This document shows positions 38,598 through 48,525 of a DNA stretch of 64,000 bases, piece by piece (position 1 is the stretch's first letter; the number at the start of each line of letters is the position of its first letter). This stretch comes from Agarivorans aestuarii. GTDB lineage: Bacteria; Pseudomonadota; Gammaproteobacteria; Enterobacterales; Celerinatantimonadaceae. Made by a program: the position numbers and the translations under genes. The notes beneath the pieces were generated by a model that was not told the DNA's origin, searched no databases, and saw only the letters and a list, made by a program, of their open reading frames with translations. The stretch lies in NCBI RefSeq assembly GCF_019670125.1, contig NZ_AP023033.1, forward strand, positions 4,430,001 through 4,494,000. The letters are read 5' to 3'.

Positions 38598-39500
38598 CTA
38601 TTGAGATTGCATCTCAATCATTACCATCGCAGCCAACTCTTGATGTTCTGATTCTCTAAACTGCGCCAAAATAAACTGGGCAGCGGGAGGATATACTCTA
38701 CCTAAACGAGCAATCGCACTGTATGAAAAATACAACAATTCTGGATTTTCTGCTGCTCCGCGAAGCAAGTGATAGGCACGCTCTGCCGGTAACCGCTGAA
38801 TAAGCCACTCAAGCAACGACACACTATATTGATCCATTGGCAGGCTCAGTACTTCGGCCAACGCTTCATCACTGCCAATACCTATTGCCATAGCAACTCG
38901 CACGTTATTATCTGGGAAATACAAACGCTCAGGCATATGCAGTTTTACATATTCAAGCTGCTCCGAATTTAACTGAGCAAAAGCACGCATTACATCCAGC
39001 TGCTGCGCCAATAATAAGGGATTGTTCTTTCGAAAGATCAGCGACCATTGGAATTCATCTCGAAGTAATTCACTGAGATAAAGTTGCGAGCGCTCGGCAG
39101 ATAGCTTATTCAAAATTAAACTTCGTGCCAAAGCAGGGTAATCATAGCTAGGACGTATGACTTCGTAGCCATCAATCACTGCCGCTTCACGTACCACGGG
39201 TCGCTCAGACGCAAGCTCAAGTAGCCAGTTTTTTAAGGTTTGATCGGGAATATGCTTGTTTTGATGCAAATAGCGCAAGCTTTGAAAAAGCAAAGCTTCG
39301 CGGTCTTCAGGGCGCAAATTTGGCAGTAAGTCGATGATCCAAGCCGGTTGATTTTGCATCAGCGTATCTACGCTACGTTGCAATATCATCAATGGAACAT
39401 CTTGGTAAAGCGGCTGGGAAAGAGGATTAGGACCTTGCTGCTCAGCGAGAACAGAAAATTGAAAAAATAGCCCTAAAACTAACAGAAAGCGTTTCATCAT
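38598..39500 (-). CDS. Exported helical-repeat-like protein of unknown function
   Basis: About 300 residues with an N-terminal signal peptide (MMKRFLLVLGLFFQFSVLAEQ). The mature part is predicted all-helical, with short repeated helix pairs (LPNLRPEDREALLFQSLRYL, LARSLILNKLSAERSQLYL, AENPELLYFSYSAIARLGRVYPPAAQF) resembling HEAT-like repeats. There are no Cys or catalytic motifs. It lies between rho and ubiD on the same strand, with a hairpin separating it from rho. A periplasmic adaptor role is only a guess. I do not recognise a named family. Confidence 0.65.
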   Translation of the reverse strand: MMKRFLLVLGLFFQFSVLAEQQGPNPLSQPLYQDVPLMILQRSVDTLMQNQPAWIIDLLPNLRPEDREALLFQSLRYLHQNKHIPDQTLKNWLLELASERPVVREAAVIDGYEVIRPSYDYPALARSLILNKLSAERSQLYLSELLRDEFQWSLIFRKNNPLLLAQQLDVMRAFAQLNSEQLEYVKLHMPERLYFPDNNVRVAMAIGIGSDEALAEVLSLPMDQYSVSLLEWLIQRLPAERAYHLLRGAAENPELLYFSYSAIARLGRVYPPAAQFILAQFRESEHQELAAMVMIEMQSQ

Positions 39501-39506
39501 CCAAAA

Positions 39507-39538
39507 TGAAACTGGCCGAATTAACGGCCAGTTTTTTG
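39507..39538. terminator. Terminator-like hairpin between rho and the exported-protein gene
   Basis: The stem ACTGGCCG/CGGCCAGT lies just after the rho stop on the minus strand. On that strand it is followed by TTTCATTTT; on the plus strand the T-run is stronger, but no plus-strand gene precedes it. It probably attenuates rho read-through. Confidence 0.65.
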
Positions 39539-39539
39539 T

Positions 39540-40805
39540 TTATTTCTTCTGTGCTTTCATCGCGTTAAAGAATTCGTCATTGGTTTTGGTCATTGCCAAT
39601 TTATCAATTAAGAACTCCATTGCGCCAGTCTCGTCCATTGGGTGAACAATCTTGCGTAAGATCCACATTTTCTGTAGCTCTTCTGCACTGGTGAGTAACT
39701 CTTCACGACGAGTACCTGAACGGTTAATGTCGATGGCAGGGTAAACACGTTTTTCTGCAATTTTACGGCTTAAGTGCAGTTCCATGTTACCGGTACCTTT
39801 AAACTCTTCGTAAATCACTTCGTCCATTTTTGAACCGGTATCTACAAGAGCGGTAGCAATAATGGTTAAGCTGCCACCTTCTTCAACGTTACGTGCCGCA
39901 CCAAAGAAACGCTTAGGGCGATGCAATGCATTGGCGTCTACACCACCGGTTAATACCTTACCAGATGAAGGAATTACCGTGTTGTAGGCACGCGCTAAAC
40001 GGGTAATTGAGTCAAGCAAGATGATCACATCTTTTTTGTGCTCTACTAAGCGCTTAGCTTTTTCGATTACCATTTCAGCCACTTGAACGTGACGGCTAGC
40101 AGGCTCATCAAAGGTAGAAGCAATTACTTCACCACGAACCAAACGCTGCATCTCGGTCACTTCTTCTGGGCGCTCATCGATCAGTAAAACAATCAATTCA
40201 CACTCAGGGTGGTTAAACGCCACGTTTTGCGCAATGTTTTGCAGCAACATGGTTTTACCGGCTTTTGGCGGAGCAACAATCAAACCACGTTGACCTTTAC
40301 CAATAGGTGAGGCTAAATCCAATACACGTGCAGTGATATCTTCGGTTGCACCATTACCTCGCTCCATGCGCAAACGGTCGTTAGCGTGCAGCGGGGTTAA
40401 ATTTTCAAATAAGATTTTGTTACGCGAGTTCTCTGGCTTGTCGTGGTTAACGATGCCAATTTTAAGCAACGCGAAGTAACGCTCACCTTCTTTAGGAGGG
40501 CGAATCTTACCTTCTACCGTATCACCGGTACGCAAGTTAAATCGACGGATTTGACTTGGAGAAACATAAATATCGTCAGGACCAGCTAAGTAAGAGCTGT
40601 CGGCGCTACGTAAAAAGCCGAAGCCATCTTGCAAAATCTCCAGCACACCATGACCAAAAATCGCTTCGCCGCTTTTTGCGTGAGCTTTTAAGATCGAGAA
40701 GATAATGTCTTGCTTACGCAAACGGGCTAGGTTTTCTAAACCCATGGACTCGCCTAACGTAATCAGTTCATGGACGGGGGTATTTTTTAGCTCAGTTAGA
40801 TTCAT
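39540..40805 (-). CDS. rho: Transcription termination factor Rho
   Basis: Hexameric RNA-dependent ATPase/translocase, 421 residues (E. coli 419). The N-terminal helical domain ([21 protein letters not shown]) precedes the cold-shock-like primary RNA-binding domain ([31 protein letters not shown]). Walker [12 protein letters not shown] is at about residue 176 and Walker [17 protein letters not shown] at about 260. The Q- and R-loop motifs follow. It is a canonical Rho without insertions. The upstream 200 bases to trxA show no RhoL-like leader peptide with an ATG. Confidence 0.99.
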   Translation of the reverse strand: MNLTELKNTPVHELITLGESMGLENLARLRKQDIIFSILKAHAKSGEAIFGHGVLEILQDGFGFLRSADSSYLAGPDDIYVSPSQIRRFNLRTGDTVEGKIRPPKEGERYFALLKIGIVNHDKPENSRNKILFENLTPLHANDRLRMERGNGATEDITARVLDLASPIGKGQRGLIVAPPKAGKTMLLQNIAQNVAFNHPECELIVLLIDERPEEVTEMQRLVRGEVIASTFDEPASRHVQVAEMVIEKAKRLVEHKKDVIILLDSITRLARAYNTVIPSSGKVLTGGVDANALHRPKRFFGAARNVEEGGSLTIIATALVDTGSKMDEVIYEEFKGTGNMELHLSRKIAEKRVYPAIDINRSGTRREELLTSAEELQKMWILRKIVHPMDETGAMEFLIDKLAMTKTNDEFFNAMKAQKK

Positions 40806-40965
40806 AATGGTGAGTTTTCAATTTTTATCGAAATAGGCTGACAGCAGCGTGAGTTAGGTAAAGTAGAGATGCTTACTCGACTGTTTAGCCGGCCAAGAGG
40901 TAGCCTTTATTACAGGCGTAGGAAAAATTCGAAAATAAAATTAGCACTAATGTGGAGAAAGATCC

Positions 40966-40999
40966 AGCAAAAGCAGGCAACGAATGTCGACCTGCTCAC
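40966..40999 (-). terminator. Weak terminator-like hairpin after trxA
   Basis: AGCAGG (minus-strand 40996-40991) pairs with CCTGCT (40977-40972), which is followed by TTTGCTGG. The loop is long (13 bases) and the T-run short, so it is only a possible trxA terminator. Confidence 0.35.
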
Positions 41000-41006
41000 A
41001 TTGTTA

Positions 41007-41333
41007 CTACAGGTTTTCGTCTAAAAACGCTGTTAGTTGGGCTTTTGACAGGGCGCCAACCTTAGTAGCAGCTACTTTACCGTCTTTAAACAGCAGTAAA
41101 GTTGGAATTCCGCGAATACCAAACTTTGGCGGTGTGCCAGCGTTTTGGTCGATGTTTAGCTTACCTACCACTACTTTTCCGTCGTATTCTTCAGCTACTT
41201 CGTCAAGGATAGGGGCAATCATTTTACAAGGTCCACACCACTCAGCCCAGAAATCAACTAGTACTGGTGTGCTTGAGTTTAGTACGTCTGCGTCGAAGCT
41301 GTCATCGCTCAGCTGAACCAATTTATCGCTCAT
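41007..41333 (-). CDS. trxA: Thioredoxin 1
   Basis: A 108-residue thioredoxin, the general cytoplasmic disulfide reductant. The active site [10 protein letters not shown] has redox Cys at about 33 and 36. The buried Asp (VDFWAEW), the cis-Pro loop RGIPTLLLF and K58-region [10 protein letters not shown] are all conserved. It is upstream of rho on the same strand and divergent from rhlB, as in E. coli and many gammaproteobacteria. Confidence 0.98.
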   Translation of the reverse strand: MSDKLVQLSDDSFDADVLNSSTPVLVDFWAEWCGPCKMIAPILDEVAEEYDGKVVVGKLNIDQNAGTPPKFGIRGIPTLLLFKDGKVAATKVGALSKAQLTAFLDENL

Positions 41334-41680
41334 TTAATACTCCAAAATTCTATGTTATCTGTCTCGATAATTTCATGACTATTTGAAATGATCCGACCAA
41401 TGAATGCAAGCCTAAGCTCATTCCAAGGGAATCTAAGCTACTACCAATTAACATAAGTGCTAGCTAGAGATCGCCTATTTAGTTTTGATCTTAAGATCAC
41501 GGTGCTAAATAAAAGAAATGGGATCTAGCCATATAATTACAAGCTACAAGCTCCTGCAGCTTAGTCATTGATGGGAATTAACCAGAAATTCTCAGCGCAT
41601 AGATCACAGCCCCAAATAACTCAACACATTTACTGAGAATGGGTGCTGGTAGTGCCACTTAGCTGTGATATGCTTACGCA
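41334..41680. other. trxA-rhlB divergent intergenic region
   Basis: A 347-base gap that must hold the trxA and rhlB promoters. The only distinct element is the perfect 14-base palindrome TGATCTTAAGATCA at 41486-41499. Its half-sites are too far apart for a CRP or FNR consensus. No gene or RNA was recognised. Confidence 0.5.
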
Positions 41681-42970
41681 ATGAGCAAAACACATTTAAC
41701 TGAACTACGATTTGCCGAGTTAGGACTGCAGGATACGGTATTAACCGCCTTAGAGCAGCACGGCTATCACAATTGCACCCCTATCCAAGCGCAAAGCCTA
41801 CCCATCTTAACCAAAGGTAAAGATATTGCAGGCCAAGCTCAGACCGGTACGGGAAAAACTCTAGCCTTTTTAGTGGCTACGTTTAATCATTTGCTGACCA
41901 CAGCAATGCCTGAAACGCGCCAACAAAATCAACCGCGTGCGATTATTCTCGCACCAACCCGCGAATTAGCCATACAAATTCATAACGATGCGCGCTTGCT
42001 TGCTAAAGCAACCGGCCTCAAGTTGGGTTTGGTTTATGGCGGTGAAGGGTATGCAAGTCAACGAGCTACTTTAGATGAAGGTGTAGACATTCTTATCGGT
42101 ACTACCGGGCGAATGATCGATTACTTCAAACAAGGTGCATTTAGCCTAAACGCCGTGCAAGCTATGGTATTAGATGAAGCCGACCGCATGTTCGACCTTG
42201 GTTTCATTAAAGACATTCGCTATTTAATGCGTCGCATGCCAGAGCCAAAAGCGCGCTTAAACATGCTGTTCTCTGCCACGCTATCTTTCAAAGTGAAAGA
42301 ATTGGCATTTGAGCACATGAACGACCCAGAACACGTTATTGTAGAGCCCGAACAAATGACCGGCGCTCGCATTCAAGAAGAACTATTTTACCCGTCGAAT
42401 GACGACAAAATGGCCTTGTTGCAAACCTTAATAGAAGAAGAGTGGCCAGAACGCGCTATTATTTTTGCTAATACCAAGCACCGTTGTGAAGATATTTGGG
42501 GCCACTTGAGCGCCGACAAACATCGCGTTGGTTTGCTAACCGGTGATATTCCTCAGCGCAAACGGGTGCAAATACTTGAACAGTTCACCGAAGGTAAGCT
42601 TGACGTATTAGTGGCTACCGATGTTGCTGCACGTGGCTTGCACATTCCTTCGGTAACTCATGTTTTCAACTATGACTTGCCAGACGATGCCGAAGACTAC
42701 GTTCATCGTATTGGTCGAACAGGTCGTGCCGGTGCGAGTGGCCATGCCATCAGTCTTGCCTGTGAAGAGTATGTATTTAACCTGCCCGCCATTGAAGAGT
42801 ACATTAAGCACCCGGTGCCGGTAAGCCAGTATGATACCGAAGCGCTAATGCGTGATTTACCCAAGGCAACGCGAGTTCATCGCGCCAAAGGTAATAATAG
42901 CCGTGGCGGTAACCGCAACAATAGTCGCGGCAATAGTGGTCATTCTAATCAGCGACGTCAGCGTCACTAA
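41681..42970 (+). CDS. rhlB: DEAD-box ATP-dependent RNA helicase RhlB
   Basis: Degradosome RNA helicase, 429 residues. The Q motif is [28 protein letters not shown] in family style. Motif I is AQTGTGKT (about 53-60), motif II DEAD (about 165), motif III SAT and motif [12 protein letters not shown] (about 344). The C-terminal tail is basic and Asn/Gly-rich ([24 protein letters not shown]), as in RhlB proteins that bind RNA and RNase E. It sits beside trxA/rho and gppA as in E. coli. Confidence 0.95.
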   Translation: MSKTHLTELRFAELGLQDTVLTALEQHGYHNCTPIQAQSLPILTKGKDIAGQAQTGTGKTLAFLVATFNHLLTTAMPETRQQNQPRAIILAPTRELAIQIHNDARLLAKATGLKLGLVYGGEGYASQRATLDEGVDILIGTTGRMIDYFKQGAFSLNAVQAMVLDEADRMFDLGFIKDIRYLMRRMPEPKARLNMLFSATLSFKVKELAFEHMNDPEHVIVEPEQMTGARIQEELFYPSNDDKMALLQTLIEEEWPERAIIFANTKHRCEDIWGHLSADKHRVGLLTGDIPQRKRVQILEQFTEGKLDVLVATDVAARGLHIPSVTHVFNYDLPDDAEDYVHRIGRTGRAGASGHAISLACEEYVFNLPAIEEYIKHPVPVSQYDTEALMRDLPKATRVHRAKGNNSRGGNRNNSRGNSGHSNQRRQRH

Positions 42971-42991
42971 GCAGTAGATTCAAGGAATAAC

Positions 42992-44479
42992 GTGTCTAAA
43001 GTTTCACCCCTATATGCAGCCATTGATTTAGGTTCCAACAGCTTCCACATGTTAATTGTTCGGGAGCTGAGCGGAAGCGTGCAAACCATTGCCAAGGTGA
43101 AAAGAAAGGTGCGCTTAGCCGCTGGCTTAGATGCCAACGACAAGCTCGACCACGCATCAATGGTGCGTGGCTGGCAATGCTTAAGTTTGTTTGCTGAGCA
43201 GCTAAGAGACATTCCAGAAGCGCAAATTAAAATTGTTGCCACCGCAACCTTGCGTCGCGCAACTAATGCCGATGAGTTTTTGCGACAAGCCGAAAAAATC
43301 CTCAACCACAAAATCCATATCATTAGTGGCGAAACCGAAGCCAAAATCATTTACCGCGGCGTGGCACATACCAGCAGCGGCAGTGGTAAGCGTTTAGTTA
43401 TTGATATTGGCGGTGCCAGTACCGAGCTAGTGGTTGGCGAGCAAAGCGAAGCCTTGCTGCTTAATAGCCTCGACATGGGCTGTGTTACTTGGCAGAAGCG
43501 TTTCTTTCAACTAGAACTCAACGAAGCCAATTTTGAGCTCGCCATTGATGCGGCTAAAGACGTCATTAGCCCTGTACTCAGTGATTACCGTCGACTAGGC
43601 TGGCAAAGCAGTGTTGGCGCCTCTGGCACCATTCAAGCATTGTTAGAAATTGTTACCGCTCAAGGTCTCGATGAACGCATCACCTATCCAAAACTAAAAA
43701 ACATTCAGCAACAGGTTGTTGCTTGCGGCTCCCTTGAGAAGCTTGAAATACTAGGTCTGTTAGCAGAGCGCAAGCCCGTATTTGCTTCGGGTTTAGCTAT
43801 ATTAATAGCCCTGTTCGAAAGCCTGCAAATAGAGTCACTTTCTTTGGCAGGAGGCGCTTTGCGTGAAGGCTTGGTTTATGGCTTACTCAGCCAAAAAGAG
43901 ACCAGCAGCGTTAGAGCTCGCACCGTAGAAAGCTTTGTAAAACGTCATCGCATCGACAAGCAGCACGCCGAACGAGTGGCAAATTGCGCCTTAGGCATGG
44001 CGCAGCAAGTAACACCTAAGCTAAGTAATCGCGCTATAAGCTTGCTGAAGTGGGCAGCCATGTTCCACGAAGTAGGTTTAAATATCGAGTTTAAAAAAGC
44101 GCCACAACACGCCGCTTACATAATTGATCACTCAGATTTGCCTGGCTTTAGCAGTGCACAAAAACACTTTGTATCCAGTTTGTTGTTAAACCAACGGGGT
44201 GATTGGCAAAGCGAACTACTTGCCCAGCAAAATGCTTTAGAAAAGCCCGAAGCTCTAGTGCTCGCAAGATTGCTACGCATTGCCATTATCGTATGTATGC
44301 GCCGCACTGAAGGCAGCGTACCTAAAACAAGCTTGTTTCAAGCCGAAGAGGATTGGCGGCTGTGTTTCCCACCCACCTGGAATGAACAACATCCTTTACG
44401 TGCAGCCGAACTAGACCTAGAGGCCAAAGTACAAAGCCAAGCGGGTTACCCCTTAGAAATAATTGAAGGGCTTTGTTAG
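42992..44479 (+). CDS. gppA: Guanosine pentaphosphatase/exopolyphosphatase GppA
   Basis: Converts pppGpp to ppGpp and has exopolyphosphatase activity (Ppx/GppA family, ASKHA fold). It has 495 residues, as in E. coli. AAIDLGSNSFHMLIV (about 9-23) is the first phosphate loop, GETEAKIIYRGV contains the catalytic Glu, and VIDIGGASTELVVGE (about 140) is the second phosphate loop. The C-terminal domain is HD-like (MFHEVGLNIEF). The start is GTG 42992 with AAGGA upstream. It is 21 bases downstream of rhlB, probably cotranscribed. Confidence 0.96.
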   Translation: MSKVSPLYAAIDLGSNSFHMLIVRELSGSVQTIAKVKRKVRLAAGLDANDKLDHASMVRGWQCLSLFAEQLRDIPEAQIKIVATATLRRATNADEFLRQAEKILNHKIHIISGETEAKIIYRGVAHTSSGSGKRLVIDIGGASTELVVGEQSEALLLNSLDMGCVTWQKRFFQLELNEANFELAIDAAKDVISPVLSDYRRLGWQSSVGASGTIQALLEIVTAQGLDERITYPKLKNIQQQVVACGSLEKLEILGLLAERKPVFASGLAILIALFESLQIESLSLAGGALREGLVYGLLSQKETSSVRARTVESFVKRHRIDKQHAERVANCALGMAQQVTPKLSNRAISLLKWAAMFHEVGLNIEFKKAPQHAAYIIDHSDLPGFSSAQKHFVSSLLLNQRGDWQSELLAQQNALEKPEALVLARLLRIAIIVCMRRTEGSVPKTSLFQAEEDWRLCFPPTWNEQHPLRAAELDLEAKVQSQAGYPLEIIEGLC

Positions 44480-44576
44480 TATTTACTTAAAATGACTAGG
44501 CTATACAAGCCTTGCCGCGCCTAACACATTTTGTCTCGAACAAAATTCAACTACAGAGAATCATCATGGTTCAATC

Positions 44577-45371
44577 CTATTGTGGTGTTTTCAGCTCAAT
44601 TTTTACTCGCCGTCGATAATTAAGTAGATCAAAATCTTCACGCCAATATTCCTCAATTAGTTTATCCAGCAACCCACTGTCTTCGGCTTTTTTTAAGGCA
44701 TCTTCGATAATAGCGGCTAGCTCAGGCTGAGAGTTACTCACGTAAAACTGAAAATCACGCTCATATTGCAAGATAAGATAAGGCTCTATGGCCAGATAAG
44801 GATGATGTAAGGAATCGTTAATTATCTCAGTAAACCCGCGTGAGAAATAATCGATACCGCGCTTATGGTTTGCCACCATTTTATATAAGCGCCGCCACTC
44901 TCCATCAACTTCAACAGTTTTTAGCTGGTTAGCTTGCCAAACGTCTACATCAAACCAATTTTTGCCAAAGCCACCGATTTTATCAAGATTCTGAAAATCC
45001 TCTAAAGTATTCACAAAGCGATAAGCATCCACTTCTGAGCGTGGCACTAGCAATAGTCGATGACCAATTAAACCATTAGTTAAGCCTATTCGAACAGGAG
45101 TAAAATTGGGATCTTTATCTCGCTCAGCTGAAGCCAACAGCCACACCAAGCTTAATTGGCCGTTACGTAGCATCGACTCAGCCCGTTTTTGCGGCAAGTT
45201 GGCTGAGGGAATATCAATCACCGGTTGATGCCCTGCTTCAAGTAAGGCTTGCTCTAGCAGTTCGTGATAATAAATGTGTGAATCATCGGAATAAGCAGGC
45301 AAGCGTAACTCTACGTTTGCCGCCATAAGCTGGGTACTGAGTAGAGACAAAAATGCTACAAGTTTCCACAT
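44577..45371 (-). CDS. Solitary periplasmic substrate-binding protein-like protein
   Basis: 264 residues with a signal peptide (MWKLVAFLSLLSTQLMAAN). The fold looks like a type II periplasmic binding protein (SBP_bac_3-like). Lobe elements are VELRLPAYSDDSHIYYHELLEQAL, GQLSLVWLLAS, and the C-terminal NSQPELAAIIEDALKKAEDSGLLDKLIEEYWRED. No permease or ATPase lies next to it. Such orphan proteins are numerous in Alteromonadales, and their ligands are mostly unknown. It is convergent with gppA and divergent from purE. Confidence 0.75.
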   Translation of the reverse strand: MWKLVAFLSLLSTQLMAANVELRLPAYSDDSHIYYHELLEQALLEAGHQPVIDIPSANLPQKRAESMLRNGQLSLVWLLASAERDKDPNFTPVRIGLTNGLIGHRLLLVPRSEVDAYRFVNTLEDFQNLDKIGGFGKNWFDVDVWQANQLKTVEVDGEWRRLYKMVANHKRGIDYFSRGFTEIINDSLHHPYLAIEPYLILQYERDFQFYVSNSQPELAAIIEDALKKAEDSGLLDKLIEEYWREDFDLLNYRRRVKIELKTPQ

Positions 45372-45678
45372 TGCTTCTCTCCTTAGAGGCGAATGAAATT
45401 TTTCGAAAGCAGAAGGCTAAGGCACTATTTTAACAGTAGTCCAAATCTGACCAATTCGTATTGAGAAAGGGGGAAACATCATAAAATTAGCAAACACCTC
45501 AAGGTTTACCCAAACAAAGCACTATTTAGCTAGTACAAAATTCGATTTTATCGGCTAACACTGCGCTAATATTGACCTTAGCGGGCAAGGCTGGCAAACT
45601 GCGCGCGCAAATAGACAACAATTTTGTTGTCGCTCAGAAACGTGTTACCACTGTGCTATTTAAGTCGAGGAGAATACA
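45372..45678. other. Intergenic region upstream of purE
   Basis: A 307-base divergent gap. It carries the dyad GACAACAAT/TTTGTTGTC at 45612-45629, 50 bases before purE; it is perfect except at the centre. No PurR box (GCAANCGNTTNC type) was found. A Shine-Dalgarno GAGGAG precedes purE. No small gene was recognised. Confidence 0.5.
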
Positions 45679-46176
45679 ATGCCACAACCACAAGTTGCCA
45701 TCATCATGGGGTCAAAAAGTGATTGGCCAACTATGGAAAACGCCGCCGAAGTACTACAACAATTAGGCGTTGAATTTGAGGTTGAAGTGGTTAGTGCTCA
45801 CCGCACTCCCGACAAACTAATGGAATTTTCAGCCAATGCTGCCGATCGCGGTATCAAGGTAATTATTGGTGGTGCTGGCGGTGCTGCTCACCTACCAGGC
45901 ATGGTGGCCTCTAAAACCCGTTTACCGGTACTCGGTGTACCAGTTCAAAGCAAAGCATTAAATGGTATGGATAGCTTGTTATCAATTGCTCAAATGCCCA
46001 AAGGCGTAGCCGTGGGTACACTTGCCATTGGTACTGCTGGTGCTTATAACGCGGGATTGTTTGCTGCACAGATTTTAGCTACTACTAACCCAGAACTAGC
46101 TGGGCGTATCGAGGCTTTCCGCAGTGCCCAAACAGAATCAGTATTAGCCCACCCTGATCCTCGCGTAGCTGAGTAG
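45679..46176 (+). CDS. purE: N5-carboxyaminoimidazole ribonucleotide mutase PurE
   Basis: Converts N5-CAIR to CAIR in purine synthesis (class I PurE). It has 165 residues. The substrate loop [12 protein letters not shown] (about 8-19), [10 protein letters not shown] with the catalytic His (about 43) and [14 protein letters not shown] (about 70) are all conserved. The start has GAGGAG upstream. The stop is immediately followed by purK, its functional partner. Confidence 0.98.
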   Translation: MPQPQVAIIMGSKSDWPTMENAAEVLQQLGVEFEVEVVSAHRTPDKLMEFSANAADRGIKVIIGGAGGAAHLPGMVASKTRLPVLGVPVQSKALNGMDSLLSIAQMPKGVAVGTLAIGTAGAYNAGLFAAQILATTNPELAGRIEAFRSAQTESVLAHPDPRVAE

Positions 46177-46187
46177 TGGTAAGCAAA

Positions 46188-47264
46188 ATGAATAAGATTT
46201 GGATTTTAGGTGCGGGCCAATTGGGAGCAATGCTAAAACACGCAGCGCAACCATTAAACATTGAGGTTCGCCCAGTAGAAACTGACGAGACTGATACCTT
46301 TGATATCGCTGCCAACGACATAATTACCGTTGAGCGCGAGCACTGGCCAGTAACGCCAGCCACCGAGCAGCTTACTCAACACTCAAGCTTTCTTAACGGC
46401 CCGGCTTTAGCTCAGCTAGCTGACCGAGCAAGCCAAAAGAAATTGCTCGACCGCTTAGGCTTAGCCACAGCGCCTTGGGTAGACGTAAAACAAGGTCACA
46501 GCGCTGAACAACTGTTTGCTGAGTTAGGCGAACGAGTATTGCTAAAACAGCGCTCCGGCGGCTACGACGGCAAAGGCCAGCATTGGTTAAAACTTAGCGG
46601 CAACGCTGAACAACGTGCCATTCCACAAGACTGGTTAGATCATTGTATTGCTGAACAAGCGATAGGCTTCGACGAAGAAGTATCACTTATTGGTATGCGC
46701 CACGCCAACGGTGACACCGCATTCTACCCACTGGCGATTAACCAGCATCATGAAGGTATTTTGTTAGCCACGGTATCACCGGTTGCGAGTAAAGCGAGCC
46801 TTCAGGGCCAGGCTGAAAATATGCTTGGTAAGCTAATGGACTCGCTAGATTACGTGGGTGTAATGACCATGGAATGCTTCCAGGTTGGCGATAAGTTGCT
46901 GATCAATGAGATAGCACCTCGTGTACACAACAGCGGCCACTGGACCCAAGCAGGCTCTAGCCTTAGTCAGTTCGAGGCGCATATCCGAGCCGTGGCAGAT
47001 TTGCCCCTAGTACAACCTTTAGTTAAAACCCAAAGCGTGATGCTTAATCTGATTGGTGTTGAATACAATCATCAGTGGCTATGCGTGCCAGGGGTGGAAG
47101 TATTTTGGTATGGCAAAGACGTTCGTCCAGGACGTAAAGTTGGCCACATCAACATCAGCATTGCAGAGCGTTCACAATTACTAGCAAGTTTAGCGAAATT
47201 AGAACCACTTATGACGCCTGTATACGCCGACGCAATAGCCTGGTTAATTAAGCACCTAGATTAA
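46188..47264 (+). CDS. purK: 5-(carboxyamino)imidazole ribonucleotide synthase PurK
   Basis: ATP-grasp enzyme forming N5-CAIR from AIR, bicarbonate and ATP. About 358 residues from ATG 46188 (MNKIWILGAGQLGAML); a GTG at 46176 overlapping the purE stop is a less likely start. The N-terminal dinucleotide-like loop GAGQLGAM, the ATP-binding LLKQRSGGYDGKGQHWL (about 117-133) and the metal-binding EIAPRVHNSGHWT (about 245) are present. It forms a purEK operon. Confidence 0.97.
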   Translation: MNKIWILGAGQLGAMLKHAAQPLNIEVRPVETDETDTFDIAANDIITVEREHWPVTPATEQLTQHSSFLNGPALAQLADRASQKKLLDRLGLATAPWVDVKQGHSAEQLFAELGERVLLKQRSGGYDGKGQHWLKLSGNAEQRAIPQDWLDHCIAEQAIGFDEEVSLIGMRHANGDTAFYPLAINQHHEGILLATVSPVASKASLQGQAENMLGKLMDSLDYVGVMTMECFQVGDKLLINEIAPRVHNSGHWTQAGSSLSQFEAHIRAVADLPLVQPLVKTQSVMLNLIGVEYNHQWLCVPGVEVFWYGKDVRPGRKVGHINISIAERSQLLASLAKLEPLMTPVYADAIAWLIKHLD

Positions 47265-47271
47265 GTAACGT

Positions 47272-47297
47272 GGCAATGTAACCGAGGTTACATTGCC
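47272..47297. repeat. Perfect 26-base palindromic hairpin after purK
   Basis: GGCAATGTAACC-GA-GGTTACATTGCC, a perfect 12-bp stem with a 2-base centre, starts eight bases after the purK stop. It is followed by AAACTTTCG, so it lacks a terminator T-run. It may be an RNA 3'-end stabiliser or a protein-binding site. Confidence 0.6.
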
Positions 47298-47399
47298 AAA
47301 CTTTCGATAAAACGGTCGCGATCTAAGCTAATTCACAGTAGTTTTACTTTTTCAGGTATACAATCGTTTTTATTTGAGTATTAACTGTAAGGAACACGG

Positions 47400-48473
47400 T
47401 TGCTCAACAAGATACTTAACATAGGCACCAGCAAAGGAAAGCGTCACGCCGTTCGTATGACCAATCTATTTGTGGTTATAGGTCTGCCTTTACTTGCCCT
47501 AAACGTTATTGTTCAAGCGCTTGAGCACAACATTACGGCGGTTGAATTCTGGCTGGTTAATGGCTTAGTGGTATTTGCTTACACCCTAACGCTGCTGTTT
47601 AACTGGTTATATCAAAATGATCTAGCCCGAGCCTGGCTGTTAACGGTATTTGTTCTCGATATTACTTTGGCCTCTACCCGTTGGTTTGGTATCGAGTCCT
47701 TCATTTTCTTCCATCTTATTGTTATTTATCCAGTAGCATTTTTGCTATGGCAAGAAAAACCGTCCATTCGCAATGCCATTTTAGCCCTAATAAGCGTGGC
47801 CTTTTTTGCGGTATTCTACTGGCCGAGCGACCCTATGTTCCCCAGTGATGTAGAGCAAAAACGAAGTTCTATGGGCTTAGTCTTTATTAACTGCGCCATT
47901 CTATTAAGTATTGTGGCCAAGCTGTTTTCTATCGATACTCAGCGCGCTCATCGCCACCTTGCTGAGCAAGCGCGCATCGACCCGCTCACCAACATTTTGA
48001 ATCGCCGAGAGTTAGAGCGCCAGCTTGATACTCAATGTGAATCGGTATTAAGCATGGCAGTAATGCTGTTTGATATAGACAAATTTAAACACATTAATGA
48101 CCAATACGGTCATCACACCGGTGATGATGCGCTAAAACATGTTGTAGCCTGCGTAAAACAACAACTCCCTGAAGAGGCAATGTTTGCCCGATTTGGAGGT
48201 GATGAATTTTGTATATTATGGGCCAATTGCCAGCGCCAACATGCGCAAGACTTAGCCAATATCATTGTCCAACAAGTTGCCGAAAAACCTTGCTCGGTTA
48301 ACGACCAACACCTCGCCATTAGCATTAGCATGGGCATTGCCTTTGAAACCCAAAGAAAAGATTTGTCCCGTTTGTTGATTGACGCCGACAATGCCATGTA
48401 TGCTGCCAAACGCAAAGGTCGTAATACCTTTGTCACCACTTGGGCACAGCCAAGCCAAGCGGTACCAGCCTAA
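47400..48473 (+). CDS. Membrane-bound diguanylate cyclase (GGDEF)
   Basis: 357 residues. The N-terminal half has about five or six membrane segments (about 20-180), with a short linker helix after it. The C-terminal GGDEF domain (about 190-350) starts DPLTNILNRRELERQL, has FDIDKFKHINDQYGHHTGD, an intact FGGDEF active site, and DADNAMYAAKRKGRN. The RxxD inhibitory site expected five residues before GGDEF is absent (sequence LPEEAMFARF), so product inhibition there is unlikely. The start is TTG 47400 with AAGGA six bases upstream. It should make cyclic di-GMP; the sensed signal is unknown. Confidence 0.9.
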   Translation: MLNKILNIGTSKGKRHAVRMTNLFVVIGLPLLALNVIVQALEHNITAVEFWLVNGLVVFAYTLTLLFNWLYQNDLARAWLLTVFVLDITLASTRWFGIESFIFFHLIVIYPVAFLLWQEKPSIRNAILALISVAFFAVFYWPSDPMFPSDVEQKRSSMGLVFINCAILLSIVAKLFSIDTQRAHRHLAEQARIDPLTNILNRRELERQLDTQCESVLSMAVMLFDIDKFKHINDQYGHHTGDDALKHVVACVKQQLPEEAMFARFGGDEFCILWANCQRQHAQDLANIIVQQVAEKPCSVNDQHLAISISMGIAFETQRKDLSRLLIDADNAMYAAKRKGRNTFVTTWAQPSQAVPA

Positions 48474-48525
48474 GTTAACTCAGCGTTTCACTTAGCCCTC
48501 TCTAATTGCGTTTTAGGAGCATACC

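Noticed and set aside
40806-41006. RhoL leader peptide before rho
   Set aside because: No in-frame ATG with a ribosome-binding site in the 200-base leader on the minus strand.
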